Assembly: GCA_947594855.1 (NCBI GenBank) | Contig: CANQEL010000001.1 | Span: 124,001-188,000 of the forward strand | Origin: an uncultured Lachnospiraceae bacterium | Lineage (GTDB): Bacteria > Bacillota > Clostridia > Lachnospirales > Lachnospiraceae | Direction: 5' to 3' | Length of the DNA stretch: 64,000 nucleotides | Part shown: one piece after another, positions 29,638 to 38,187 of the stretch | Position numbering within the stretch: position 1 is the first letter of the stretch | How the letters are laid out: each line of letters opens with the position of its first letter | Translations under genes and position numbers: made by a program | The notes under the pieces: model-generated | Databases searched by the model: none | Seen by the model: only the letters and a program-made list of their open reading frames with translations | Told to the model about the DNA's origin: nothing

Positions 29638-30099
29638 TCATTCAGGTATGTCAGAATACTGTATTACTCTGTCGCTTTTTTTATTGTCATATGTATATAT
29701 CTGGCTTTTATCTGCCGGAACCATACCATACTCTTTAGTTGCCTTTTCATATACATCCTCAAGATTCAAAGACGCATCTATTTCTTTATAGGCTTCTTCA
29801 TTGAAAGCCTGCGTTTCTGATATTTCACTTCTGAGCCTGGATATATCTTTACTTGTACCTGTTATTTCTGAATATGCCATTATATAGCTTATACAAAGAT
29901 ACATGCTTGCCATAATTGCAGCCGCCATAACAATAACAGACAGTATGTTTACCCTTTTTCTTCTCTTTATATGCTGCTTCTGTTCGGAGCTGATTTCTTC
30001 TTCCTGTATTGTATAAGAATCAGAATTATAATGTTCTCTTAATTTTCTTGCAGCGCTTCCGTCTATATATTCAGAATATCTTCTCATATTGCCAGCCAT
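29638..30099 (-). CDS. ftsL: Cell division protein FtsL-like
   Basis: A 153-residue bitopic protein: ~50 cytoplasmic residues ending in a basic HIKRRKRVN, one membrane helix (ILSVIVMAAAIMASMYLCIS) and an external coiled coil (SKDISRLRSEISETQAFNEE) ending in YGMVPADKSQI, the usual FtsL ending. Sequence identity in this family is low, so the call rests on architecture and on position between rsmH and the PBP. GGAGG precedes the ATG. Confidence 0.85.
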   Translation of the reverse strand: MAGNMRRYSEYIDGSAARKLREHYNSDSYTIQEEEISSEQKQHIKRRKRVNILSVIVMAAAIMASMYLCISYIMAYSEITGTSKDISRLRSEISETQAFNEEAYKEIDASLNLEDVYEKATKEYGMVPADKSQIYTYDNKKSDRVIQYSDIPE

Positions 30100-30123
30100 A
30101 ACTGCCTCCTTGCAAAAATATAA

Positions 30124-31083
30124 TTATTTTTTTCTTTCAAACACCCGTAGTCTGGCACTCTGCGCCCTTGGGTTATCATTAAGTTCCGCTTCTGATGGAT
30201 TTATCGGTTTTCTGCTTATAACCTTTCCAAGCGGTTTCTTTCCGCATACACATACCGGAAAATCCGGAGGGCATGTACATGGATTCTCACATTCCCTGAA
30301 TATATTCTTTACTATTCTGTCCTCTAAGGAATGAAATGTTATTATACATATCCGCCCTTTATCATTTAAAAGATTAACCATATCCCTAAGATTGTCTTCA
30401 AGTACTTTCAGTTCATTATTAAGTTCTATACGTATTGCCTGAAATGTCTTCTTCGCCGGATGTCCCGGTTTTCTAAGTTCCTTTGCCGGATATGCTTTCT
30501 TTACTGCCTTTACCAAATCTCCTGCGGTAGCAAGCGGCTCTTTTTCTCTTGCCAGCACTATCTGTCTTGCTATCGCCGCATAAAATCTGTCTTCTCCATA
30601 GTCTTTTATTACTCTTCTTAATTCGCTTTCCGTATATCCGTTTACTATGTCCTTTGCCGTTAACGTCATCTGTTTATCCATTCTCATGTCAAGAGGCGCT
30701 GATTCATCACGGTATGTAAAACCCCTTTCGGGTGTGTCAAGCTGATATGAGGATACTCCAAGGTCAAGCAGTATTCCGTCTACGCCGTTATATCCGGCAG
30801 ATTTTACTATTTCTTTCATATGCGAATAATTGCTTCTTACAATTTTTATACGGTCCGCATATTCCCTGAGTCTGATTTTGCCCGCTTCTATTGCATCTTC
30901 ATCCTGGTCTATTGCAATAAGCAGACCTTTTTCTGAAAGCTTTTCTGCGATATGATACGAATGTCCTGCCCCTCCCATTGTTCCGTCTACATATACTCCG
31001 TCCGGAACAATATTAAGGTTGTCCATACACTCGTTAAGCATAATCGAAACATGATAAAATCCACATTCTATATCATCCGCCAA
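30124..31083 (-). CDS. rsmH: 16S rRNA (cytosine1402-N4)-methyltransferase
   Basis: A 319-residue SAM-dependent methyltransferase (MraW) acting on C1402 of 16S rRNA. Motifs: [12 protein letters not shown] (SAM binding), [17 protein letters not shown] and [12 protein letters not shown]. The start appears to be a TTG at 31083 ([12 protein letters not shown]), with GCAGG about 9 nt upstream; the next ATG would remove the conserved VSIMLNE region boundary. Second gene of the dcw cluster, 19 nt after mraZ. Confidence 0.94.
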   Translation of the reverse strand: MADDIECGFYHVSIMLNECMDNLNIVPDGVYVDGTMGGAGHSYHIAEKLSEKGLLIAIDQDEDAIEAGKIRLREYADRIKIVRSNYSHMKEIVKSAGYNGVDGILLDLGVSSYQLDTPERGFTYRDESAPLDMRMDKQMTLTAKDIVNGYTESELRRVIKDYGEDRFYAAIARQIVLAREKEPLATAGDLVKAVKKAYPAKELRKPGHPAKKTFQAIRIELNNELKVLEDNLRDMVNLLNDKGRICIITFHSLEDRIVKNIFRECENPCTCPPDFPVCVCGKKPLGKVISRKPINPSEAELNDNPRAQSARLRVFERKK

Positions 31084-31102
31084 TATTTTCTACCTGCTTT
31101 CA

Positions 31103-31540
31103 TCAGAATGAAATTCCAAATTCGGAAAGCCTTTCTGCTATTTCATCCATATCTTCCATATCATTACTATCCCAACGCTCTTTACTCCATATTTCCACTT
31201 TTGATAAAACACCCACAAACACAACATCCTTTATAAGCGCCGCATGTTCTCTGAGCTTTATAGGGATAAGAACCCTTCCCTGCTTGTCCACTTCACATAC
31301 AGTAGCCCTTGCAAGGAAATACCTTAATGTCTGCCTCGTCTCTTTACGGGCTTCAGGCAGCGACCTGAGCTTGTCCACAAATATATTCCACTCTTCGTTT
31401 GAGTACATAGAAAGACACCCGTCAAAGCCCATCGTAATCACAAAACTTTCGCCTAATGCTTCTCTGAACTTCGCAGGTACTATAACTCTTCCTTTACTGT
31501 CAACCGAATGAGAATACTCTCCTGTAAACATATTTGCCAT
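31103..31540 (-). CDS. mraZ: Transcriptional regulator MraZ
   Basis: Two tandem SpoVT/AbrB-type domains, each with the DSKGR/DKQGR turn (HSVDSKGRVIVPAKFRE and CEVDKQGRVLIPIKLRE). MraZ forms a ring and binds short direct repeats in its own promoter to regulate the dcw operon; the matching repeats are present at 31567-31590. Starts at ATG 31540 (MANMFTGEY) or ATG 31531 (MFTGEY) are both possible, the latter being the more usual family N-terminus. Confidence 0.94.
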   Translation of the reverse strand: MANMFTGEYSHSVDSKGRVIVPAKFREALGESFVITMGFDGCLSMYSNEEWNIFVDKLRSLPEARKETRQTLRYFLARATVCEVDKQGRVLIPIKLREHAALIKDVVFVGVLSKVEIWSKERWDSNDMEDMDEIAERLSEFGISF

Positions 31541-31566
31541 AGTCACCACATCTTAGTATTTTTTAA

Positions 31567-31590
31567 CCACTTTCCACCACATTCCACCAT
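31567..31590 (-). promoter_or_regulatory. MraZ operator (direct repeats)
   Basis: On the minus strand the sequence reads ATGGTGGAATGTGGTGGAAA then GTGG: GTGG-type boxes recurring every 10 bp (three GGTGGAA/GTGGTT units), directly between the mraZ -10 box and the start codon. This is the expected arrangement for MraZ autoregulation. Confidence 0.7.
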
Positions 31591-31600
31591 TTATAATGTT

Positions 31601-31629
31601 ATTTTAGAATATTTTTGGGAATTAATCAA
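31601..31629 (-). promoter_or_regulatory. Promoter of the dcw cluster
   Basis: TTGATT (31629-31624), 17-bp spacer, TAAAAT (31606-31601) on the minus strand; the predicted transcript would begin within or just before the MraZ boxes. Confidence 0.65.
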
Positions 31630-31646
31630 GCTCTATTTTACAAAAA

Positions 31647-31675
31647 AATCCCGAAAATTCGAGCTTTCCGGGATT
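31647..31675 (-). terminator. Terminator upstream of mraZ
   Basis: AATCCCG/CGGGATT stem with inner GAAA/TTTC pairing, followed on the minus strand by a run of T. It is the second of two terminators between the yoaK-like gene and the dcw promoter. Confidence 0.7.
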
Positions 31676-31682
31676 AAAAAGA

Positions 31683-31717
31683 AGAGAAATACAACACCTA
31701 GTGCTGCATTTCTCTTT
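31683..31717 (-). terminator. Terminator of the yoaK-like gene
   Basis: A 15-bp stem (AGAGAAATGCAGCAC with GTGTTGTATTTCTCT) followed by TCTTTTT on the minus strand. The two non-Watson-Crick positions are G-U only in the minus-strand RNA, which fixes the direction. Confidence 0.75.
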
Positions 31718-31768
31718 CATATACTTTATATTGTGTTTTTATTTTTTTAATTTAATAAAAATTTTTTA

Positions 31769-32479
31769 TTAATGTCCTCTTGGAACACGTTCTAACATTC
31801 CTTTTTCCTTTGTCAAATCCGCATATACCAAATCTACAAATACTATCAGAAGCAGTAATGACGCTCCCCAGATTGCCCTGCCTGAAAAATATCTGCACAA
31901 AATAGTACCTATGACAGCGCCAATTATAAACATCAGCAGCATCTTACCATGCTGAAAACTTCTTTTGATATAAGATATGTCTTTCTTTTGTATAAATTTG
32001 GCAAAATGTATTCCGAACTGCCGTACATGGTTGGTGCAGAAAGTTGTTGCCATCGGAACGCCCTCCGCCTGCCTGAAGGTATTGTACTGCATTGAACATA
32101 TAAAATTAATTGCAACCTGCGAAATCTGATACGGTGCATTTTCAGGCAGAAATCCAAGCAATAACGTTACCAGTATCTCAAAGCCAATCAACAATGTATC
32201 CCATCTGAGAAGTCCTGCCTTTTTCACGGATACCGGCAAAATCTCGGAAACAACTGCTCCCAGCCCATACGCTGTAATTGGAATCAGGAAATAAGCCGCA
32301 TGTATAAATTCCCCTTTTCCAAGAGCCATTCCCATAAGTACAATATTACCTGTCTGTGCATTACAGAAAACATTTCCTCTTATCAAATATGTAAAAGCAC
32401 CAAGTAAGCCGCCGCTCATCATAAGCAGACAGAATACCCTGCCTCTCTCACATTCCAGAAAATCCTGTTCGCTTTCCAT
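31769..32479 (-). CDS. YoaK family (DUF1275) membrane protein
   Basis: A 236-residue protein with six to seven membrane helices and the family signature GGLLGAFTYLIRGNVFCNAQTGNIVLMGM. Function of the family is unknown. AGAGGTG lies 6 nt before the ATG. It is bracketed by ychF upstream and a double terminator downstream, and could be expressed from the ychF transcript (24-nt gap). Confidence 0.88.
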   Translation of the reverse strand: MESEQDFLECERGRVFCLLMMSGGLLGAFTYLIRGNVFCNAQTGNIVLMGMALGKGEFIHAAYFLIPITAYGLGAVVSEILPVSVKKAGLLRWDTLLIGFEILVTLLLGFLPENAPYQISQVAINFICSMQYNTFRQAEGVPMATTFCTNHVRQFGIHFAKFIQKKDISYIKRSFQHGKMLLMFIIGAVIGTILCRYFSGRAIWGASLLLLIVFVDLVYADLTKEKGMLERVPRGH

Positions 32480-32503
32480 TCAAAACACCTCTGGCGTAGT
32501 ATA

Positions 32504-33601
32504 CTAAACATTAAAACGGAACAATACCACATCCCCGTCCTGCATGACATACTCTTTACCCTCTGAACGTACAAGGCCCTTTTCCTTTGCCGCAAGCATA
32601 CTTCCCGCCTCAATAAGCGCATCATATGAAACTACTTCTGCTCTTATGAAGCCCCGCTCAAAATCAGTGTGAATCTTGCCGGCAGCCTGTGGAGCCTTGG
32701 TTCCTTTCGTTATTGTCCATGCTCTCGTCTCCTGCTCGCCTGAGGTAAGATAACTGATAAGCCCTAACAGACTATAACTTGCCCTTATCAGTTTTTCAAG
32801 TCCTGATTCCTTAAGCCCCAAATCTTCCAAAAACATTTTCCGCTCATCATCATCAAGCTCTGCTATCTCCTGCTCAATCTGGGCACAGATTACAAATACT
32901 TCCTGTCCTTCTTCTTTGGCATATTTTCTTACTTCTTCCACCATAGGATTACCTGCGGCATCATCAGTAAGTTCGTCCTCGGATACATTGGCTGCATATA
33001 TTACAGGCTTGGCTGTAAGCAGATTGTAACTGTCAAACCACTCTTTTTCGTCTTCATCATCTGTTTCAATATTTTTTGCGAGGATGCCCTGCTCCAGAAC
33101 TTCTTTTATTCTTTCAAGGAATGTAAGTTCTTTTGCAAGTTTTTTATCATTTTTAGCTCCACGCACAGTTTTTGATATCTTTCTCTCTATTATTTCAATA
33201 TCTGAAAAAATAAGCTCAAGATTAATTGTTTCAATATCCCTTAAAGGATTAATATCACCGTCTACATGAACTATATTGCTGTCCTCAAAGCATCTGACAA
33301 CATGGACAACTGCGTCTACCTCACGTATATTTGATAAAAACTGGTTGCCAAGTCCTTCACCTTTTGACGCCCCTTTTACAAGCCCCGCTATATCTACAAA
33401 TTCTATTACAGCAGGCACCGTTTTGGCTGAGTTGTGCATTTTGGTAAGCACGGCAAGCCTTTCATCAGGCACTGCCACAACTCCTATATTAGGGTCTATT
33501 GTACAGAATGGATAGTTAGCCGATTCTGCTCCTGCTTTAGTAAGCGAATTAAAAAGTGTACTTTTACCTACGTTTGGCAAACCCACGATTCCTAGTTTCA
33601 T
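32504..33601 (-). CDS. ychF: Redox-regulated ATPase YchF (Obg-like)
   Basis: A 365-residue ribosome-associated P-loop NTPase. The order is G1 GLPNVGKSTLFN, G3 VDIAGLVKGAS, the NxxE in place of NKxD (AANVSEDEL) that accounts for ATP preference, a helical insert, and a C-terminal TGS domain ending DGDVVLFRFNV. GGAGG precedes the ATG. A housekeeping gene marking the end of the core block before accessory DNA begins. Confidence 0.96.
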   Translation of the reverse strand: MKLGIVGLPNVGKSTLFNSLTKAGAESANYPFCTIDPNIGVVAVPDERLAVLTKMHNSAKTVPAVIEFVDIAGLVKGASKGEGLGNQFLSNIREVDAVVHVVRCFEDSNIVHVDGDINPLRDIETINLELIFSDIEIIERKISKTVRGAKNDKKLAKELTFLERIKEVLEQGILAKNIETDDEDEKEWFDSYNLLTAKPVIYAANVSEDELTDDAAGNPMVEEVRKYAKEEGQEVFVICAQIEQEIAELDDDERKMFLEDLGLKESGLEKLIRASYSLLGLISYLTSGEQETRAWTITKGTKAPQAAGKIHTDFERGFIRAEVVSYDALIEAGSMLAAKEKGLVRSEGKEYVMQDGDVVLFRFNV

Positions 33602-33644
33602 TTTTCTATGTTCCTCCTTATTTTTAAGGTGTTTCAGGCATTAA

Positions 33645-33695
33645 AAAAAGAGCCTGACACAACGCACATATCTTATCATACATTGGGCTCTTTTT
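33645..33695 (-). terminator. Terminator of the small membrane-protein gene
   Basis: AAAAAGAGCC and GGCTCTTTTT arms with a partly paired ~30-nt loop, followed by TTTT on the minus strand, 19 nt after the stop at 33714. The arms also give a T-run on the other strand. Confidence 0.65.
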
Positions 33696-33713
33696 CAACT
33701 GATTACGCAAGTT

Positions 33714-34091
33714 TCATTGAAAACAAATCTTAATACACTCTCTTTTCACAGGATCATATAAAATATTATCATATTCCAGATATTTTTCTCCCATCTCATT
33801 AATTACGGCATCGTATGTAACTTTAACGACTTTATCGCGATAAGCATTGGTAACCGTATAATAATTTATCATTAAACAGATTAGTATTAATACTACTCTT
33901 ACCGCCGAGGTGTGCTTAACATTTAATTTTTTCAGTACGAATTTTATCAGTACCGGACAAGTTAGTAATATAGGTATTATCCCAATTACATAGTATTTAG
34001 TAATACCATACGAGCCAAAACACTCCGCAATCAGAAAATATACCACCAATATCCAACAGATAATCTCTCCTATTACCCTAATCACTTTCAT
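33714..34091 (-). CDS. Small membrane protein of unknown function
   Basis: A 125-residue protein with three predicted membrane helices (WILVVYFLIAECF; YYVIGIIPILLTCPVLI; RVVLILICLMINYYTV) and a charged extracytoplasmic or cytoplasmic C-terminus. The frame is open to 34112, but GGGAG sits 7 nt before the ATG at 34091 (MKVIRVIGE). No family is recognised. It stands alone between ychF and the toxin-antitoxin operon. Confidence 0.6.
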   Translation of the reverse strand: MKVIRVIGEIICWILVVYFLIAECFGSYGITKYYVIGIIPILLTCPVLIKFVLKKLNVKHTSAVRVVLILICLMINYYTVTNAYRDKVVKVTYDAVINEMGEKYLEYDNILYDPVKRECIKICFQ

Positions 34092-34232
34092 AATAAATCT
34101 CCCTTTTAACATAATTATTCTATTAACAACTATGTTATTTTTAACTATTATATATTATGGTATCATACATCACTGTAGTTGGCAAAATAACATGAAGTAT
34201 TGACAGCTTTTGTTGCATAATTATTAAAATAT

Positions 34233-34490
34233 TCAATTTCTCTTGTATACATCTCCACGATTATCTATATTTTCTATGTATATGATTTTAATATCTTCGT
34301 GGATACTATATATAACCCTAATATTCCCAACTCTGACACGATACAAATCATTGTATCCCTGTAGACGTTTTATATCTGTTCCTTCCGGAAGTTTATAAAT
34401 AGCCTTTAAAAGTCTGCCTTGCGTTGGCTTATCCTGTTTTCTCAAAAATTTTTCTGCAGCCTTCTCAAAAATAATTTTATATTTTTTCAA
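34233..34490 (-). CDS. RelE/ParE-superfamily toxin
   Basis: An 85-residue protein with the RelE fold pattern: helical N-terminus (FEKAAEKFLRKQDKPTQ), then beta strands YRVRVGNIRVIYSI and IIYIENIDNRGDVYKR, with the conserved Arg residues expected for mRNA cleavage on the ribosome. The start overlaps the upstream antitoxin stop by 4 nt (ATGA). Third gene of a three-gene operon. Confidence 0.88.
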   Translation of the reverse strand: MKKYKIIFEKAAEKFLRKQDKPTQGRLLKAIYKLPEGTDIKRLQGYNDLYRVRVGNIRVIYSIHEDIKIIYIENIDNRGDVYKRN

Positions 34491-34705
34491 AGTTCTACCC
34501 CCAGTTCATCCGCCAAATCTTCAACAGTTATTCCCGTTCCGTCGTTTTCTCTTTCCGCTTCTGCGATCATAGCCATATCCCATTCGTCTGGCTCTACTGT
34601 TTCAATTTCCGGAATTGCCGCGCCCTCCAATATACCTATAATGTAATGCATCTTTGATTCCGGTATTTTTTCAATTAATTGTATTGCAAGTTCTTTGCTG
34701 CTCAT
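34487..34705 (-). CDS. Antitoxin of the RelE-type toxin
   Basis: A 72-residue acidic protein (SKELAIQLIEKIPESKMHYI helix, then a very acidic C-terminus VEDLADELGVEL) ending 4 nt inside the toxin gene. Size, charge and coupling are those of an antitoxin that wraps a basic toxin. No DNA-binding domain is obvious, which explains the separate ribbon-helix-helix gene upstream. Confidence 0.75.
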   Translation of the reverse strand: MSSKELAIQLIEKIPESKMHYIIGILEGAAIPEIETVEPDEWDMAMIAEAERENDGTGITVEDLADELGVEL

Positions 34706-34899
34706 TGTTTGCCCTCCCTTTCTATCTTTTCTGCTATGGCTTCTTTAATATATCCGCCTACCGTCATATTCTCCCTTTTTGCAGCCTCTTTTATTCTTTC
34801 TTTTTCCTCCGGCCTAACATCTAGCGGTATTCTTACATAATTTTCTTTTTGCCATTTTATGCTTGCTTTTCTCTGCGCCTCGCTTGTTTTTAAATCCAT
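34702..34899 (-). CDS. Ribbon-helix-helix regulator of the toxin-antitoxin operon
   Basis: A 65-residue protein with the RHH pattern YVRIPLDVRPEEKERIKEAAKRENMTVGGYI: a beta strand followed by two helices. ATG at 34899, GGAGG about 11 nt upstream (the frame extends to 34917 through the Shine-Dalgarno). It overlaps the antitoxin gene by 4 nt and probably represses the operon through the repeats at 34939-34988. Confidence 0.8.
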   Translation of the reverse strand: MDLKTSEAQRKASIKWQKENYVRIPLDVRPEEKERIKEAAKRENMTVGGYIKEAIAEKIEREGKQ

Positions 34900-34938
34900 T
34901 TTTCGCACTTCCTCCAATTTCTGATATTATACAAAATA

Positions 34939-34988
34939 AATCAATACATATCAATGTACATTTTTAACAAAAACATCAATGTACATTT
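34939..34988. promoter_or_regulatory. Operator-like direct repeats upstream of the toxin-antitoxin operon
   Basis: ATCAATGTACATTT occurs twice exactly (34950-34963 and 34975-34988, 25-bp spacing), each centred on the palindrome TGTACA, with a degenerate ATCAATACAT at 34940. They lie 40-90 bp before the RHH gene. Confidence 0.65.
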
Positions 34989-35035
34989 GTGCATTTTCCT
35001 TATTGCAATCCTTATCGTATTTAGGCAAAAAACAA

Positions 35036-37330
35036 TCATCTGTTATTTAACCCGGCAAGCTTATTTACAGTCGGCTTTAATAACAATGATATTCCCAGCA
35101 AAAACAGCACTATACCTGCTATATTATCCCAATATACTAAAATCGTTACATTCTCATTTACATTACTTTTCCATATCAGATATACGGAAATAAGCCCGAT
35201 TATTATACCCATTATTATTCCGGAGAATATATAACTTATCACCTGTATCCAGCTTATCCTCTTTACTCTTTTTTGCGTGGCCCCAAGCATACGAAGCGCT
35301 TTGTATTCATTTTCTCTTGCAAGCAAAAGCCCCTTTGCTGAATTAAGCCAGCCTATTCCCGCCACAATAGTCAGAACAATCATTACTATCTTAATCATAG
35401 CCAGCCTCTGCATACTTATAGTATTTCCTTCCTCTATAATCTGCTCAAATACCAGCCCCTTAAAATCCCCGTACTTACTTTCCATCTGATTTATTGTATC
35501 TTCAAGCTGCTTTTTATCGCCGTTCATATAAAAATATCCCGTGCCCGCAAAATAACTTCCTTCCGGTTTTTCTTCAGTATAGATAACATTTCCGATATCG
35601 ACGATAATGCCGTCTGTTTCTCCCATCCATACATCACCTTTTATTATACCGGCCACAATCAATTCCTTTTCTCCGCCTAACCAGGATGTATTAATCTTCA
35701 CCTTATCGCCAAGCCCATATCCCATATACTCTGCCGTTTTATCTGTAACTACCATTCTCTCTTCTATCGGGATATCCTTCCAGCCATCCAGATATTCCCC
35801 TTTAAATCCGGACATAAGCAAATCGGTATCAGCCGCAAAAAATCCTGCTATATCATCGTCTGATATTTCTGTTTCTTCATCTTCATAAAACTCCCCTGTT
35901 ATCATACAGCATTGTACCTGATTTTCTTTAATCTGTTCCGCAATTTCAATAATATCTTCAGGAACCGGCTCTTTTTCCATAATTATGTTTCCATATGCAT
36001 CAAAGCCTTTCGTCAAACTCCTGTAATAACTATAATTATTTTCAGTTAAAAGCTTCATTGAACTCTGTCCAGTATATGATAATGCAGTTATCAGCGCAAT
36101 TATAAATATAAACATAAAATTCTGCCAGAATTTTGGCATAAGCAGCTTTATGCCGATATAACAGTCTGTTCCGATTAATCTGCGCGCTTCCAAAAAACGA
36201 AGCCTGTTTTTCTTCTTTCTGAGCCCTGTATCAGTTTCCCGAAATATCTGTATCGGCAGCACCTTCTGCCTTGCGACAAAAAATATCATGACAAATAAAT
36301 TAAATAAAACAAAAACTGCTGCCGTCATCTGTATAAGCACTGCAGGGTCAATATAGACCCTGCCCGGAAATAGATTTATTTTTTCATTAAGCATATTTAA
36401 TAACAAGCCGTCTAATAGTATACAGGCTAACGCTCCCGCAATGCATCCCAAAAAACTTACCGTAAGGGACATTGATATAAAAATCATGTTTACCTGCTTT
36501 ATCCTTCCGCCGATTGTTCTTATTACCGCCATGTCTCTGCGGTACTTTCTCATATATTCATAAAAAATACTTGCAACAAACAGTCCGCTTATTATAATGA
36601 CAATAACAAACAGAACTTTTAACATTCCTTTAAAGATAATAACCAGTTTTTGCATATCTTCATCCTGCCCGACAGTTGAAACAAGAAAATCACCGCTATA
36701 ATTTTTAAGCTTTTCTGAAACAGCCGACTGGTCTTTATTACCGTCACACTGCAAAAGAACGTAATTAATCTGCAATATATCCGTATCCCCTAATAATTTA
36801 TGAAGTTCAGATATATCCATGATAATAAGCGGAACTTTACTCATAGTGAAAGAATCTGCCGAAATGACCTCTTTTACCATATATTCATTTCCGCGCAGAG
36901 ATAATATATCATCTTTATTTTTACCATACTTTTCACCAAGATATGAGTTGATTACAATCTCTTTTTCCTTTACCGGATAAGTATATTTATACCGGCTTTT
37001 ATTTACATTGTCATCCACAACGCCTACCATATAAATACCGTCAAAATCCGAAACATAATATCCCGATGAAACATTTGTTATACCATCGCTGTTTTTTATA
37101 TAGCCGGTCTCTTCGTCTGTAAATGTTTCACCGTTATTTTTAGAAACGCCTATCTGATAATCGCCGTATTCTTCCAAAATACTATTCACATATGATTTTT
37201 CTGCACTCTTTGATAACTGAAACATGCTTATGCTTAGAAAACACGCAAAGAAAATACTTAGAAAGGCTGAAAATGTGAGCATTTTACTGTTTTTCAGGAA
37301 TGTAATGCCCATTTTAAACAATCTTATCAT
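35036..37330 (-). CDS. FtsX-like ABC transporter permease
   Basis: A 764-residue permease of the MacB/FtsX type: N-terminal helix, large external domain (~45-215), three helices (~220-360), a second external domain (~410-630) and three C-terminal helices. It starts 2 nt after the ATPase gene and forms an ABC system with it; such systems export or expel peptides or lipids, or act as mechanotransmitters with sensors. No sensor kinase adjoins. The first 109 bp are ~94% identical to the start of the gene at 39362-41203. Confidence 0.9.
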   Translation of the reverse strand: MIRLFKMGITFLKNSKMLTFSAFLSIFFACFLSISMFQLSKSAEKSYVNSILEEYGDYQIGVSKNNGETFTDEETGYIKNSDGITNVSSGYYVSDFDGIYMVGVVDDNVNKSRYKYTYPVKEKEIVINSYLGEKYGKNKDDILSLRGNEYMVKEVISADSFTMSKVPLIIMDISELHKLLGDTDILQINYVLLQCDGNKDQSAVSEKLKNYSGDFLVSTVGQDEDMQKLVIIFKGMLKVLFVIVIIISGLFVASIFYEYMRKYRRDMAVIRTIGGRIKQVNMIFISMSLTVSFLGCIAGALACILLDGLLLNMLNEKINLFPGRVYIDPAVLIQMTAAVFVLFNLFVMIFFVARQKVLPIQIFRETDTGLRKKKNRLRFLEARRLIGTDCYIGIKLLMPKFWQNFMFIFIIALITALSYTGQSSMKLLTENNYSYYRSLTKGFDAYGNIIMEKEPVPEDIIEIAEQIKENQVQCCMITGEFYEDEETEISDDDIAGFFAADTDLLMSGFKGEYLDGWKDIPIEERMVVTDKTAEYMGYGLGDKVKINTSWLGGEKELIVAGIIKGDVWMGETDGIIVDIGNVIYTEEKPEGSYFAGTGYFYMNGDKKQLEDTINQMESKYGDFKGLVFEQIIEEGNTISMQRLAMIKIVMIVLTIVAGIGWLNSAKGLLLARENEYKALRMLGATQKRVKRISWIQVISYIFSGIIMGIIIGLISVYLIWKSNVNENVTILVYWDNIAGIVLFLLGISLLLKPTVNKLAGLNNR
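37222..37330 (-). repeat. 109-bp near-identical patch, copy A (5' end of the long permease)
   Basis: Aligned without gaps to 41095-41203, I count 6 differences in 109 positions, whereas the rest of the two permease genes is clearly diverged. Codes for MIRLFKMGITFLKNSKML and the following ~20 residues. Confidence 0.85.
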
Positions 37331-37332
37331 AC

Positions 37333-38103
37333 CTAAACCCCCATTTCCCCGCGGGAGTTTTTCTGGGATTCTCTGAATTTTGCTAAAATTTCATCTACAT
37401 TTCCTGCGCCGGCCTTATTTTTATATTCCCCATATATTAAACCATCCTGCAAAAATAATATCCTGTCTGCATAACCTGCGATAACAGGGTCGTGTGTCAC
37501 CAGAATAATACTCTGTCCGTTCTTTTCTTTTAAATCCAGTATGAGTTCCATTATTTCACAAGCTGTATTACAGTCAAGATTACCGGTCGGCTCGTCTGCT
37601 AAAAGAATCTTTGGATTATTAATAAGCGCTCTTGCGATTGCCACACGCTGTTTTTGACCTCCTGACAAATCAGTTACCGGATTTTTTTCTTTTTCTGACA
37701 AGCCAACCATTGCCAGCATCTCTTTTGTACGTTTTCTTATCTCACTGCTTTTTTCTCCTGATAATATAAGCGGCAGCGATACATTTTCCATAACAGTAAA
37801 ATCATGTATTAAATTAAAGGACTGGAAAATAAAACCTATGTTTTCTGAGCGTATCCTGGTAGCTTTTGGCTCAGTTCCATAGTCTTTTTCCAGTTTCCCG
37901 TTTAAGTATATTTCTCCCCCGCTTGCCGAATCCATTGCGCCTATAATATTAAGAAGCGTGCTTTTTCCCGAACCGCTGCTCCCCATAATTGCAAGGATTT
38001 CACCCTGATTAAGCGTAAAAGAAACACCTTTTAAGGCTTCCAAAGACTCTTTCCCATTTTCGTAGAACTTATGGATATTCTCCATTCTAATAATTTCGTT
38101 CAT
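37333..38103 (-). CDS. ABC transporter ATP-binding protein (MacB/LolD type)
   Basis: A 256-residue ATPase with Walker A MGSSGSGKSTLLNIIGAMD, Q-loop FIFQSFNLI, signature LSGGQKQRVAIARAL, Walker B ILLADEPTGNLD and H-loop VTHDP. The MGSSGSGKST and DEPTGNLD wording is characteristic of ATPases serving FtsX-type permeases. GGGGAGGAG precedes the ATG. It probably energises the 764-residue permease, and may also serve the orphan paralogue at 39362-41203. Confidence 0.95.
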   Translation of the reverse strand: MNEIIRMENIHKFYENGKESLEALKGVSFTLNQGEILAIMGSSGSGKSTLLNIIGAMDSASGGEIYLNGKLEKDYGTEPKATRIRSENIGFIFQSFNLIHDFTVMENVSLPLILSGEKSSEIRKRTKEMLAMVGLSEKEKNPVTDLSGGQKQRVAIARALINNPKILLADEPTGNLDCNTACEIMELILDLKEKNGQSIILVTHDPVIAGYADRILFLQDGLIYGEYKNKAGAGNVDEILAKFRESQKNSRGEMGV

Positions 38104-38187
38104 TTAACTTTCTCCTCCCCTATAATACATGACACCTAATTTTTTCTTTATTATACAAGTCCTTCTCCAAAGTATCTAATACTTATC

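Noticed and set aside
31925-32625. Alternative minus-strand frames within the yoaK-like and ychF genes
   Set aside because: They are out-of-frame shadows of clearly recognisable proteins.
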